From: Streptomyces sp. WMMC500
GTDB taxonomy: Bacteria > Actinomycetota > Actinomycetes > Streptomycetales > Streptomycetaceae
NCBI RefSeq assembly: GCF_027497195.1
Contig: NZ_CP114905.1
Location: forward strand, 8,286,001 to 8,350,000
Length of the DNA stretch: 64,000 bases
Direction: 5' to 3'
This document shows, piece by piece, positions 52,268 to 60,923 of the stretch. The position numbers and the translations under genes are program-made. The notes under the pieces were generated by a model, which was given only the letters and a program-made list of their open reading frames with translations, was not told where the DNA came from and made no database searches. Numbering within the stretch: the stretch's first letter is position 1; every line of letters begins with the position of its first letter.

Positions 52268-53133
52268 AGGGCGTGTTCCTCCTTGCCGAAGAGTCCGGCC
52301 GGCCGGACCAGCAGCACCACGGCCATCAGCAGGAAGACCGACGTCTGCGACAGGACGGGGACGTAGAGGTTGCCGAGGGCCTGGAGCATCCCGATGGCGA
52401 AGCCGGCGACCACCGCGCCGGGGATGGAGCCGAGGCCGCCGATGACGACGACCGCGAAGACCACGATGATCAGGTCCCCTCCCATGCCCGAGTTGACCGC
52501 GCGCATCGGCGCGGCCAGCACCCCGGCGAGCGCGGCCAGCGCGACGCCGAAGCCGAACACGGGCGTGACCCAGCGAGCGGTGTCGATGCCCAGCGCCCGG
52601 GTCAGCTCCGGCCGCTCGGTCGCGGCGCGCACCACCGTGCCGATGCGGGTGCGGGTGAGGAGCACCCAGACGCCCAGGCAGACGACGGCCGCGGCGCCGA
52701 GGACGAAGACCTGGTACGCGGGGTAGTCGAAGAGCCCGAGGTCGACGGAGCCGGAGAAGGGCCCCTCGTCGTACGGGGTGGACTGGGCGCCGTACTTCAT
52801 GCGCAGCAGGTCCTGGCAGACCAGCGCGATGCCGAAGGTGAGCAGGAAGTTGTAGAGCGGGTCGAGGGCGGCCAGCCGGTGGATGAACAGCCGCTCCAGC
52901 AGCATGCCGGCCGGGGCCGCGCCGAGCGGCACCAGCAGCAGCGCCCACCAGAACCCGAGCCCCGCGGTGTCCTGGAGGGCCACCGCGCCGAACGCGCCGA
53001 GCATGTAGATCGCACCGTGGGCGAAGTTGACGACGTGGAGCATGCCGAAGATGACGGCGAGGCCGAGGGCGAGCAGCGCGTAGAAGCCGCCCGAGACCAG
53101 GCCGTTGAACGCCTGTTGCAGGAAGGAGGTCAT
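52264..53133 (-). CDS. livH: Branched-chain amino acid-type ABC permease
   Basis: ATG 53133, 289 residues, about eight helices. LNGLVSGGFYALLALGLAVIFGMLHVVNFAHGAIYMLGAF-type N-terminal region (split here: GLAVIFGMLHVVNFAHGA) and a VVRAATERPELTRALGIDT loop are typical of LivH. It sits between livK and livM with 67 bp and 4 bp overlap respectively. Pairs with LivM. Confidence 0.94.
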   Translation of the reverse strand: MTSFLQQAFNGLVSGGFYALLALGLAVIFGMLHVVNFAHGAIYMLGAFGAVALQDTAGLGFWWALLLVPLGAAPAGMLLERLFIHRLAALDPLYNFLLTFGIALVCQDLLRMKYGAQSTPYDEGPFSGSVDLGLFDYPAYQVFVLGAAAVVCLGVWVLLTRTRIGTVVRAATERPELTRALGIDTARWVTPVFGFGVALAALAGVLAAPMRAVNSGMGGDLIIVVFAVVVIGGLGSIPGAVVAGFAIGMLQALGNLYVPVLSQTSVFLLMAVVLLVRPAGLFGKEEHAL

Positions 53134-53200
53134 CGTGGGTTCCCGTTCGTCCGCCGCGGCCCGGGCGGAAGGCCGCGGGCCGCGGCCGTGGGTCGCGGGG

Positions 53201-54457
53201 TCAGGACATCGAGCAGTCGGGTGAGACCGGACCGAACGCCTCGTCGGCGGGGATGGTCTCCACCTTCTCGGTGTAGTCGCCTTCGGTCTCGCTGTCCGCG
53301 GGGTCCTTGACCCGGGCCAGGTAGGCGTCGTGCACGACGCGGTGGTCGGCCGCGCGCACCTCGGCGTTGCGGGCGAAGAAGTCGTCGAACTTCATGCCCT
53401 CCAGCTCCTTGTTGACCTCCTCCGGATCGTCGGTTCCGGCGCGCTGCACGGCCTGGAGGTAGTGCGTGGCGGCGGAGTAGTTGGCGGCGTGGTCGAACGT
53501 CGGCCAGGTGCCCGCCTTCTCCCTGAACCGCTCGGCCCAGCGCCTCGACTCCTCGTCGACGTTCCAGAACCAGGGGGAGGTGAACATCGTGCCGGTGAGC
53601 TTGTCCTGCCCGATCGCCTTGATGTCGGTGTCGAACATCAACCCGATGGCGAGCTGGATGTCCTTGTCCGCGAGCTTGAACTGCTGGTACTGCTTCACGA
53701 CGTTGACCAGGTCGCCGCCCGCCTGCAGCGTGCCGAGCACGTCGGGCGCCGGCTTCTTCGCGGACGCCTTGAGCAGGAACGTGGAGAAGTTGTCGTTCGG
53801 GAACGGGGTCGGGTCCTTGCCCACCACCTCGCCGCCGGCCTTCTCGACGGCGGTGCTGAACTGCTTCTCCATGTCCTGGCCGAAGGCGTAGTCCGGGTAG
53901 ATGAGGTACCAGCTCTCGCCGCCCTGCTTCGTCACCTCCGTGCCCGTCCCGTTGGCGAGCATGTACGTGTCGTAGGCCCAGGCGTAGGTGTACGGGTTGC
54001 AGGACTCGCCGGCGAGTTCCGTGGTCGCGGCGCCGATGTTGAAGTACAGCTTCTGCGACTGCTCGGCGACGTTCGCCACGGCGAGCGCCGCGGACGACGT
54101 CGGGACGTCGAAGACCGCGTCGGCCTGCTCCCGGTCGTACATGTCCCGCGCCTGGGTGTTGGCGATGTCCGGCTTGTTCTGGTGGTCCGCCGAGATGACC
54201 TCGATGTCGTCGGTGACCGCGTCGCCGCCGTGCTCCTTCTCGAAGTCCGCGACGGCCATCTCCACCGCCGTGACGGCGTCGGGTCCGGCCAGTTCGGCGT
54301 AGACGCCGGAGAGGTCGGTGAGCACGCCCAGGGTGATCCCGCCGTCGCTGATCTTCCCGCCGCCGGAGCCGGGTCCGCCTCCGCCGCACCCCGCCAGCAA
54401 CGATCCGGCCACCACCGTGGCCGTGGCGACCGCGGCTTTCGACCAGGTGTGCACCAT
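53201..54457 (-). CDS. livK: Branched-chain amino acid-type ABC substrate-binding lipoprotein
   Basis: ATG 54457 follows AAGGAGGAAGC. The 418 residues start with a lipoprotein signal ending LLAGC and a Gly-rich linker. The mature type-I binding fold has GVLTDLSGVYAELAGPDAV, SADHQNKPDIANTQARDMYD and a VFDVPTSSAALAVANVAEQ segment. Close relatives bind short-chain amides, urea or diverse ligands as well as leucine, so the substrate is open. The fadD-like gene divergent from the operon hints at carboxylate use, but only by position. Confidence 0.92.
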   Translation of the reverse strand: MVHTWSKAAVATATVVAGSLLAGCGGGGPGSGGGKISDGGITLGVLTDLSGVYAELAGPDAVTAVEMAVADFEKEHGGDAVTDDIEVISADHQNKPDIANTQARDMYDREQADAVFDVPTSSAALAVANVAEQSQKLYFNIGAATTELAGESCNPYTYAWAYDTYMLANGTGTEVTKQGGESWYLIYPDYAFGQDMEKQFSTAVEKAGGEVVGKDPTPFPNDNFSTFLLKASAKKPAPDVLGTLQAGGDLVNVVKQYQQFKLADKDIQLAIGLMFDTDIKAIGQDKLTGTMFTSPWFWNVDEESRRWAERFREKAGTWPTFDHAANYSAATHYLQAVQRAGTDDPEEVNKELEGMKFDDFFARNAEVRAADHRVVHDAYLARVKDPADSETEGDYTEKVETIPADEAFGPVSPDCSMS

Positions 54458-54509
54458 GCTTCCTCCTTGAAGTGGTCGAGTGGCCGATGTGGCCCTTGCG
54501 ATGGCCGGG

Positions 54510-55202
54510 TTACAGGCCCAGGTAGCCGAGGAGTTCGTGTTCGCGCTCCCGCACGTCGTCGTTGGCCAGCGACTCCGCGATCCGCCCGCGGTCCAGCAGG
54601 TAGTGGCGGTCGGCGACGGTGGTGGCGAAGCGCAGGTTCTGCTCCACCAGCAGCACCGCCGTCCCGTCCCGCTTGGCCTCGCGCAGGATCCCGCCGATGC
54701 GCTCGACGACGATCGGCGCAAGACCCTCGGTCGGCTCGTCGCACAGCAGCACCCGCGCGCCGGTGCGCAGCACCCGGGCCAGGGCGAGCATCTGCTGCTC
54801 GCCGCCGGAGAGCTTGCCCCCGGGACTCCGCCGGCGCTCGCCGAGCACCGGGAACTCCTCGTAGATACGCGCCAGCGGCCAGCGCGAACCCGCCTTCGCC
54901 GGCGGCAGGGTGAGGTTCTCCTCCACGCTCAGCCCCGCGTAGACGCCCCGGTCGTCGGGCACGTACCCCAGGCCGCGGCGGGCCCTGCGGTGCGGCGAGA
55001 CCGCGCTCAGGTCCCGGCCCGCCAGCCGGACCGTCCCGGCCGTGCGCCGGTGCAGGCCCATCACGCAGCGCAGCAGCGTGGTCTTCCCGGCCCCATTGCG
55101 GCCCACCAGCGTCACGACCTCGCCGGCGCCGACCTCCAGGGACACGTCGCGCAGCACCTCGGCCTCGTCGTAGTGGGCGGTCACGCCCCGCACCTCAAGC
55201 AA
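54510..55202 (-). CDS. livF: Branched-chain amino acid-type ABC ATPase
   Basis: TTG 55202, after GGGGG, gives 230 residues (MLEVRGVTAHYDEAEVLRD) and overlaps the livG stop by 8 bp. Walker A GRNGAGKTT, signature LSGGEQQMLALARVL, and Walker B VLLCDEPTEGLAP are typical of LivF. It pairs with LivG to drive uptake. Confidence 0.94.
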   Translation of the reverse strand: MLEVRGVTAHYDEAEVLRDVSLEVGAGEVVTLVGRNGAGKTTLLRCVMGLHRRTAGTVRLAGRDLSAVSPHRRARRGLGYVPDDRGVYAGLSVEENLTLPPAKAGSRWPLARIYEEFPVLGERRRSPGGKLSGGEQQMLALARVLRTGARVLLCDEPTEGLAPIVVERIGGILREAKRDGTAVLLVEQNLRFATTVADRHYLLDRGRIAESLANDDVREREHELLGYLGL

Positions 55203-55998
55203 CGCCGGCCCCCAGGTACGCCTCGACGACCCGCGGGTCGGAGCGGACGGTGCGGTACGGGCCCTCGACGAGCACCCGGCCGCGCTGCAGCACGGTGACG
55301 GTGTCGGCCAGCGAGCCGACCACGCTCATGTTGTGCTCGACGAGCACCACCGTGCGGCCCGCGCGGATGCGGTCCACCAGCGCGACGGTGCGGTCCACGT
55401 CCTCCAGGCCCATGCCGGCCGTGGGCTCGTCGAGCAGCAGCACCCGGGGATCGAGCGCGAGCGCGAGCGCCAGCTCCAGCGCGCGCTTCTGCCCGTACGG
55501 CAGGCTGCCCGCCGGCTGCTCGGCCCGGTCGGCGAGGCCCACCTCGTCCAGCAGCTCCAGCGCGCGGCCGGTGAACCGCGCCAGCAGCCTGTCCGACCGC
55601 CAGAACCGGCGGCCCAGGTCGGTGCCCGCCTGCAGCGCGAGCTCCAGGTGGGCGCGCGCCGTCACCGCGGGGAAGAGGCTGGTGACCTGGAAGGAGCGGG
55701 CCACGCCCAGGCGCGCCACCCGCTCCGGCGGCAGCCCGGTGATGTCCTGCCCCGCCAGCTCGATCCGCCCCGCCGATGCCGGCAGGAAGCCGGTCAGCAG
55801 GTTGAACAGCGTGGTCTTCCCGGCTCCGTTGGGGCCGACCAGGGCGTGGATGGTGCCCTCCGCGACGCCGAGGTCCACGCCTTGGACGGCGTGGAAGCCG
55901 CCGAACTCCTTGCTCAGGCCGTGGGTGGACAGAAGGGGGCGCGCCGGTGCCGGGCCGCCGCCGCTCGTCGTGTACGTCGTCTTCGTCGTCCTCGTCAT
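55195..55998 (-). CDS. livG: Branched-chain amino acid-type ABC ATPase
   Basis: ATG 55998, preceded by GAGG, gives ~267 residues; the upstream open frame is not coding. After a Thr-rich tail (MTRTTKTTYTTSGGG) come Walker A GPNGAGKTTLFNLL, signature-like SLPYGQKRALELALALA and Walker B VLLLDEPTAGMG. The PYGQKR in place of LSGGQ is normal for LivG. First gene of the five-gene transporter operon. Confidence 0.93.
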   Translation of the reverse strand: MTRTTKTTYTTSGGGPAPARPLLSTHGLSKEFGGFHAVQGVDLGVAEGTIHALVGPNGAGKTTLFNLLTGFLPASAGRIELAGQDITGLPPERVARLGVARSFQVTSLFPAVTARAHLELALQAGTDLGRRFWRSDRLLARFTGRALELLDEVGLADRAEQPAGSLPYGQKRALELALALALDPRVLLLDEPTAGMGLEDVDRTVALVDRIRAGRTVVLVEHNMSVVGSLADTVTVLQRGRVLVEGPYRTVRSDPRVVEAYLGAGVA

Positions 55999-56155
55999 GC
56001 CGGCCTCGGATTCCGCGGGTGGGGTGCCGACAGAGCGTCGGCGTCGGGGAGAACGTAGAAGCGGACGACACCCGCGACTACAGAGAAGACACCCACAAGA
56101 AGGCGGTCCGGAGTGTGGGATTCCTCCGTGGTCCGCGTCCGGAGCCCCGGTCAAC

Positions 56156-57778
56156 ATGTCCGCCATGGCGATGATGGACGTCCCGCTCAACAGCTGGCTG
56201 CTCTTCGACCACGGGCCGCGCTACTTCCACGACACCGAGGTCGTCACCCGCCTCCCGGACGGCAGCGAGCACCGCTACACGTACGCGGACTTCGGGCGCC
56301 GGGCGCAGCAGCTCATGCACGCGCTCGACGCCCTGGCGCTGCCGCCGGACGCGCGGGTGGCCACCCTGGCCTGGAACGGCTACCGGCACCTGGAGGCGTA
56401 CTGGGCGGTGCCCTGCACCGGGCGGGTCCTGCACACCCTGAACGTACGGCTGTCCGCCGGTGAGCTCGCCTACATCGTCAGGCACGCGGACGACCGCGCC
56501 GTGCTCGTGGACGCCGACCTGCTGCCCCTGCTGGAGCAGGTGGCCGAGCACGGCGGTCTGGCAGGCGTGGAGCACGTGGTGGTGCTCGGCGAACGGGTGC
56601 CGGCCGGCACCACGCTGCCCGGGACCGTGGCCTACGAGGAGCTCATCGCCGGGCAGCCGGAGACGTACGGGCCGCGCGAGATCGACGAACGGGCGCCCCT
56701 CGGCCTGTGCTACACCTCCGGCACCACGGGGCGGCCCAAAGGCGTCGTCTACACGCACCGCTCGACCATGCTGCACGCCCTGGCCGGCTCCTCCCCGGCC
56801 GCGATGTCCATCGGCCCGGGCGACGCGGTACTGCCGGTGGTGCCGATGTTCCACGCCAACGCGTGGGGCCTGCCCTACACCGCCACCCCGTACGGCGCCA
56901 AGCAGGTGTTCTACGGCGGGCCGCTGGACGCGGCGGCGCTGGTGGAGCTGATGGCCGCCGAGCGCGTCACCGTCGCGGCCGGTGTGCCGACGGTGTGGAT
57001 GGCCGTCGCCGACGCCCTCGCCGCCCGCGGCGGCGGCCTGCCGGACGTACGGCACCTGCTGTGCGGCGGCGCCCGGCCGTCGCGGGCGCTCATCGACCGT
57101 TACCGCGCCGAGTTCGGCATCCCCCTGGTGCAGATCTGGGGAATGACGGAGACGTCACCGCTCGCCAGCTTCGCCTGGCCGAAGGAGCGCATGCGCGGCT
57201 GGGACGAGGAACGGCTCGCGGACACGGTCCGCGGCATGGCCGGACTGCCGCTGCCGGGGGTGCAGACGCAGATCCGCGATCCGGACGGGCACCCGCTGCC
57301 CTGGGACGGCGCATCGATGGGCGAACTGCTGGTGCGCGGGCCGTGGGTGGCCGACGCGTACCTCGGCGACGACGGGGCCGGGCAGTTCACCGAGGACGGC
57401 TGGTTCGTCACCGGCGACATCGCGACCGGCTCGCCCGACGGCTACTTCGTCATCACCGACCGCGCCAAGGACCTCGTCAAGTCCGGCGGCGAGTGGATCT
57501 CCTCGGTCGACATGGAGTCGGCGGTGATGGCGATGGACGCCGTCGCCGAGGCCGCGGTGATCGCGGTGCCGGACGAGAAGTGGTCGGAGCGCCCGCTGGT
57601 GTGCGTCGTGCCGCGCCCCGGGGCGGCGGTGACCCGTGACGAGGTGCGCGCGCACCTGGAGCGCAGCGGGTTCGCGCGCTGGCAGTTGCCCGACCGGGTC
57701 GAGGTGGTGGACGCGGTGCCCCGCACCGGCACCGGCAAGTTCGACAAGAAGGCGCTGCGGGCACGCTTCGAATCCTGA
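56156..57778 (+). CDS. Fatty-acid/acyl-CoA synthetase (AMP-binding)
   Basis: ATG 56156, with GGAG 11 bases upstream, gives 540 residues. ANL motifs: CYTSGTTGRPKGVVYTHRS (~184-202), WGMTETSPLA (~327-336), the hinge DRAKDLVKSGGEWISSVDME (~436-455), and the catalytic lysine in PRTGTGKFDKKALR. It resembles medium/long-chain acyl-CoA synthetases (FadD type), making acyl-CoA from a free acid, ATP and CoA. Divergent from livG with 157 bp between; the shared region may coordinate the two, but no operator is clear. Confidence 0.92.
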   Translation: MSAMAMMDVPLNSWLLFDHGPRYFHDTEVVTRLPDGSEHRYTYADFGRRAQQLMHALDALALPPDARVATLAWNGYRHLEAYWAVPCTGRVLHTLNVRLSAGELAYIVRHADDRAVLVDADLLPLLEQVAEHGGLAGVEHVVVLGERVPAGTTLPGTVAYEELIAGQPETYGPREIDERAPLGLCYTSGTTGRPKGVVYTHRSTMLHALAGSSPAAMSIGPGDAVLPVVPMFHANAWGLPYTATPYGAKQVFYGGPLDAAALVELMAAERVTVAAGVPTVWMAVADALAARGGGLPDVRHLLCGGARPSRALIDRYRAEFGIPLVQIWGMTETSPLASFAWPKERMRGWDEERLADTVRGMAGLPLPGVQTQIRDPDGHPLPWDGASMGELLVRGPWVADAYLGDDGAGQFTEDGWFVTGDIATGSPDGYFVITDRAKDLVKSGGEWISSVDMESAVMAMDAVAEAAVIAVPDEKWSERPLVCVVPRPGAAVTRDEVRAHLERSGFARWQLPDRVEVVDAVPRTGTGKFDKKALRARFES

Positions 57779-57815
57779 CGGCAGGGCCGCCCGGCGTGCG
57801 CGAGCAGCGCGCGCT

Positions 57816-57857
57816 GCCGCCGCCCGCGGGGACGTGCCACACCCCGCGGGCGGCGGC
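57816..57857. terminator. Bidirectional hairpin between acyl-CoA synthetase and GH12 genes
   Basis: Perfect 16-bp stem GCCGCCGCCCGCGGGG / CCCCGCGGGCGGCGGC with a ten-base loop, in the 110-bp convergent gap; the strongest hairpin in the window. Confidence 0.8.
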
Positions 57858-57888
57858 CTGCTCCAGACCCGGGCCGGGACCGAGCCCG

Positions 57889-58674
57889 TCAGTTCACCGA
57901 CGCCGAGAAGGAGTTCACGCCGAGGCCGGTGCCGCCTTCCCAGGGCTCGAAGCCCGCCTGGACGCTGGTGAGGTACCACTGGTCCGTGGCCAGACCGGCG
58001 GCGACCGCCTGGTCGATGAAGGCCGTCAGGTCGAAGCTGAGGCTGTTCAGCGCGGAGGGAGCGACGAAGGAGATCACGTCGTTCGTCCCGTTGCTGCCGG
58101 TCCACACCTCCCAGGTACGGCCCGCGACCTCGGCGGTGCCGGTCCGTGACCCGATGGGCTGGATCGGCCCGACGCGGTTGAGCCAGATCATGATCTCGGT
58201 CTGGCTCACCCCGTTCGTCTGCGGCTCCGGGTCCAGCCATATGTCGAACGAGGCGTTGTAGACGGCGTTGTCGACGTAGGCGTACGAGATCTCGCCGGGG
58301 GCGCCGGAGATCGACCCGATCTGCCGCGGCAGGTTGGTGCCCGGCGAGCAGTTGGCGTAGTGGCAGCCGAGGTAGACCGACGGATACGACTTCGGAGCGC
58401 CGTCGGTGGGGGCGCTGCCGTCGGCTCGCGTGATCCGGAAACCGCTGTCAGTGGTGGTGATGCACTGCGGCTGATCCGTTCCCCAGGCGTTGTTCTGGAC
58501 CACGTACTTGTTCTGGATCGTGGTGGTTCCGTACTTCTCGCAGATCTCCGCCAGGGGGACCGGTGCCCGGGCGGCCGGGGACGCCTGGGAGGCCGCCGGG
58601 AGGGCGGCCGGTGACCCGAGCGCGAGGAGCAGCGCGACTCCCAGGACGTGTGTGCGGGGCTTCCTGATTCTCAT
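57889..58674 (-). CDS. Secreted GH12 endoglucanase
   Basis: ATG 58674 follows AAGGAG. The 261 residues have a signal peptide (LGVALLLALGSPAALPAASQASP, cleavage near 31-36). The GH12 jelly-roll is visible in YVVQNNAWGTDQPQCI, YPSVYLGCHYANCSPG, VSQTEIMIWLN with nucleophile E160, and SVQAGFEPWEGG with acid/base E244. Two cysteine pairs are likely. There is no carbohydrate-binding module, unlike many Streptomyces GH12 enzymes. It cuts beta-1,4-glucan or xyloglucan. Control by CebR is indicated by the perfect box 27 bases upstream. Confidence 0.93.
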   Translation of the reverse strand: MRIRKPRTHVLGVALLLALGSPAALPAASQASPAARAPVPLAEICEKYGTTTIQNKYVVQNNAWGTDQPQCITTTDSGFRITRADGSAPTDGAPKSYPSVYLGCHYANCSPGTNLPRQIGSISGAPGEISYAYVDNAVYNASFDIWLDPEPQTNGVSQTEIMIWLNRVGPIQPIGSRTGTAEVAGRTWEVWTGSNGTNDVISFVAPSALNSLSFDLTAFIDQAVAAGLATDQWYLTSVQAGFEPWEGGTGLGVNSFSASVN

Positions 58675-58700
58675 CCGGTGGCTCCTTCGGGTGGGAGGTA

Positions 58701-58714
58701 TGGGAGCGCTCCCA
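58701..58714. promoter_or_regulatory. CebR box
   Basis: TGGGAGCGCTCCCA is a perfect 14-bp palindrome and is identical to the known streptomycete CebR operator, which is released by cello-oligosaccharides. It lies 27-40 bases upstream of the GH12 start. Confidence 0.88.
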
Positions 58715-58843
58715 GTTCGCCGGAGACCCTAGGGGGCGCCGAGGCGGTTGGCAAGACGGGGGCGTGGCCGGACGGTTCGCCGGCCCTCTCCGCCCGGGAC
58801 GTCACCCGCCGCCCGGGGCCGCCGCCCGGGCGTGCTATAAAAA

Positions 58844-58858
58844 TGGCAATCATTATCG
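58844..58858 (+). promoter_or_regulatory. Fur/Zur-like box
   Basis: TGGCAATCATTATCG matches the Fur-family 7-1-7 pattern TGATAAT-N-ATTATCA at 11 of 14 positions; TATAAA at 58836-58841 could be the -10. An overlapping TTATCGATAA palindrome lies at 58853-58862. It faces the metal importer genes. Zur or another Fur-family protein is likely; IdeR/DmdR boxes look different. Confidence 0.6.
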
Positions 58859-58886
58859 ATAACGACTTCCAGGCGGAGGAGTGCAC

Positions 58887-58973
58887 GTGCGCGACGCAGG
58901 TCGATGGGGTTGCGGCGGTCCGGTGACCGGCCGGCTCCGGCTCGTTCGGAGAGCCCGTCGCCATGGCAGGTGA
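58887..58973 (+). CDS. Possible 28-residue leader peptide
   Basis: GTG 58887 lies six bases after GGCGGAGGA and encodes a 28-residue Arg/Gly-rich peptide (MRDAGRWGCGGPVTGRLRL then VRRARRHGR). Its stop overlaps the permease start region (ATG 58963), which would couple translation. It lies just downstream of the Fur/Zur-like box. It may be chance, since high-GC DNA often has such frames; the ribosome site is what supports it. Confidence 0.35.
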   Translation: MRDAGRWGCGGPVTGRLRLVRRARRHGR

Positions 58974-60120
58974 CGGCTTGACGAGCACGGCGGCAGCGGA
59001 TGCCGAGGCCGCGTTGCGCGGTGACGGCGCGTCCGGGGGGCCGGATCTCGAAGGGCCCCTGCGGGGCCGGGGCCGGCCGGCGTCCCGAACCGGCCTGGCG
59101 GTCGCGTGTGCCGTCCTGCTCGGTGCGCTGCTCGTGTCCGTGGTCGTGGCCATCGGCCTGGGGCCCGCGACGGTCACGCCCGGCGAGACCGGCCGGTACC
59201 TGTGGGCGGCACTCGTCGGCGGGCGCGTCGAGGCCGAGGAGGTGACGACGTACCAGATCGTCTGGCAGATCCGCACCCCCCGGGTGCTGCTCGCGGCGCT
59301 GGTGGGAGCCGGGCTCGCCGCCATGGGCGTCGCCGTCCAGGCGCTGGTGCGCAACGCGTTGGCCGACCCGTTCATCCTCGGGGTCTCGTCGGGAGCGTCG
59401 GTGGGGGCCGTGGCCGTCTCGGTCACCGGCGGTCTTGCCGCGCTCGGCATCTATGCCGTCTCCGCCGGCGCCTTCCTCGGCGCCCTGGCCGCATCCGTGT
59501 TGGTGTACGCCGCCGCCGTCGGCCGCGGTGGCGCGCTGGCCCCGCTGCGCCTGGTGCTGACCGGCGTGGCGATGGCGCTCGGCTTCCAGGCCGTGATGAG
59601 CGTGATCGTCTACTTCGCCCCGGACAGCGAGGCCACGGCGACCGTCCTGTACTGGACCATGGGCAGCTTCGGCGCGGCCACCTGGGGCGCGCTGCCGGTG
59701 GTGGCCGCCGCCGTGCTGCTGGGCGTGCTCGTGCTCTACCGCAGCGGCCGGACGCTGGACGTGCTCGCGCTGGGGGACGAGAGCGCGGCGAGCCTGGGCG
59801 TCAGTCCCGACCGGTGTCGCCGGGTGCTGCTGGTGCTGGTCGCGCTGGTGACCGGAGTCATGGTGGCGGTCAGCGGCGCGATCGCGTTCGTCGGGCTGGT
59901 CATGCCCCACGTGGTGCGGATGGTCGTCGGCGCCTCGCACGCCCGGGTGCTGGCCGTCGCGCCCCTGGCCGGGGCGGTGTTCATGGTCTGGGCGGACCTG
60001 GTCGCGCGGACGCTGGTGGCGCCCCGTGAGCTGCCGCTGGGCGTGATCACCGCGCTCGTCGGAGTGCCGGTGTTCATCGTCCTGATGCGCCGCAAGGGCT
60101 ACGTGTTCGGGGGGAGCTGA
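58963..60120 (+). CDS. FecCD-type ABC permease (metal or metallophore import)
   Basis: ATG 58963 with GGAGAG upstream gives 385 residues. After a hydrophilic ~40-residue N-terminus come about ten helices of the FecCD/BtuC fold: LVRNALADPFILGVSSGASVG and FVGLVMPHVVRMVVGASHARV are diagnostic, and LPLGVITALVGVPVFIVLMRRK closes it. A single permease gene means a homodimeric pore. It starts a three-gene operon with the ATPase 2 bp downstream. Fur/Zur-like control suggests uptake of a zinc or iron chelate. Confidence 0.93.
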   Translation: MAGDGLTSTAAADAEAALRGDGASGGPDLEGPLRGRGRPASRTGLAVACAVLLGALLVSVVVAIGLGPATVTPGETGRYLWAALVGGRVEAEEVTTYQIVWQIRTPRVLLAALVGAGLAAMGVAVQALVRNALADPFILGVSSGASVGAVAVSVTGGLAALGIYAVSAGAFLGALAASVLVYAAAVGRGGALAPLRLVLTGVAMALGFQAVMSVIVYFAPDSEATATVLYWTMGSFGAATWGALPVVAAAVLLGVLVLYRSGRTLDVLALGDESAASLGVSPDRCRRVLLVLVALVTGVMVAVSGAIAFVGLVMPHVVRMVVGASHARVLAVAPLAGAVFMVWADLVARTLVAPRELPLGVITALVGVPVFIVLMRRKGYVFGGS

Positions 60121-60122
60121 CG

Positions 60123-60923
60123 ATGGAGCTGAAGCTGGACGGGCTCTCGGTGGTCACCGACGGCAGGAGTCTGGTGCACGAGCTGTCCCTGACCGCCCGC
60201 GACGGCGAGGTCGTGGGCCTGGTCGGTCCCAACGGCAGCGGCAAGTCCACGGCGCTGAAGTGCGTCTACCGGGCGCTGCGCCCCACCTCCGGCGTCGTAC
60301 GCGTGGGCGGGGACGATCTGACGAAACTTGCGATGAGGCGTGGCGCCCGGCTGGTCGCCGCCACCACCCAGGACGGCGCCGTCGAGCTGGACTTCACCGT
60401 CGCCGAGGTCGTCGCTCTCGGCCGCACCCCGCACCTGCGGGGCAACCAGCCGCTCAGCCGTCGCGAACGCGAGCTGTGTGACCGCGCGATGACCCGGTTC
60501 GACGTCCGCCACCTCTCCGGACGCAGCGTGCTGACCCTCTCCGGCGGGGAGCGGCAGCGCGTCCTGCTGGCCCGGGCTCTCGTGCAGGAGCCGAAGGTCC
60601 TGGTCCTGGACGAGCCGACCAACCACCTGGACGTCCGCCACCAGGTCGAGCTGCTGTCGTACCTGAAGGGCTCCGGGCTCACCGTGCTCGTCGTGCTGCA
60701 CGACCTCAACCTCGCCGCCCTGGCCTGCGACCGCCTCGGCGTGCTCTCCGAGGGGCGGCTCGTGGCCGCCGGGCCGCCCGCGGACGTGCTGACCGCGGAG
60801 CTGGCCGCGGCCGTCTTCGGCATCTCCGCCGACGTCGTCCCGCATCCGCGCACCGGCGCTCCGCAACTGCTCCACTCGCTCGATCTCCCCGTTGTGAAAG
60901 GCGGCGTCCCGTCATGTCCGTAA
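60123..60923 (+). CDS. FecE-type ABC ATPase
   Basis: ATG 60123, 266 residues. Walker A GPNGSGKSTALK, signature LSGGERQRVLLARALVQEP, Walker B VLVLDEPTNHLD and H-loop LHDLN match FecE/BtuD ATPases of metallophore and cobalamin importers. It overlaps the lipoprotein gene by 10 bp. Confidence 0.94.
   Translation: MELKLDGLSVVTDGRSLVHELSLTARDGEVVGLVGPNGSGKSTALKCVYRALRPTSGVVRVGGDDLTKLAMRRGARLVAATTQDGAVELDFTVAEVVALGRTPHLRGNQPLSRRERELCDRAMTRFDVRHLSGRSVLTLSGGERQRVLLARALVQEPKVLVLDEPTNHLDVRHQVELLSYLKGSGLTVLVVLHDLNLAALACDRLGVLSEGRLVAAGPPADVLTAELAAAVFGISADVVPHPRTGAPQLLHSLDLPVVKGGVPSCP

Noticed and set aside
51212..52948. A long minus-strand frame extending livM upstream through livH
   Set aside because: The extension is livH read in another frame; ATG 52267 with AAGGAGG is the real start.
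58843..58926. A 27-codon frame beginning with ATG inside the Fur/Zur-like box (MAIIIDNDF...)
   Set aside because: It has no ribosome site and overlaps the likely promoter and operator.
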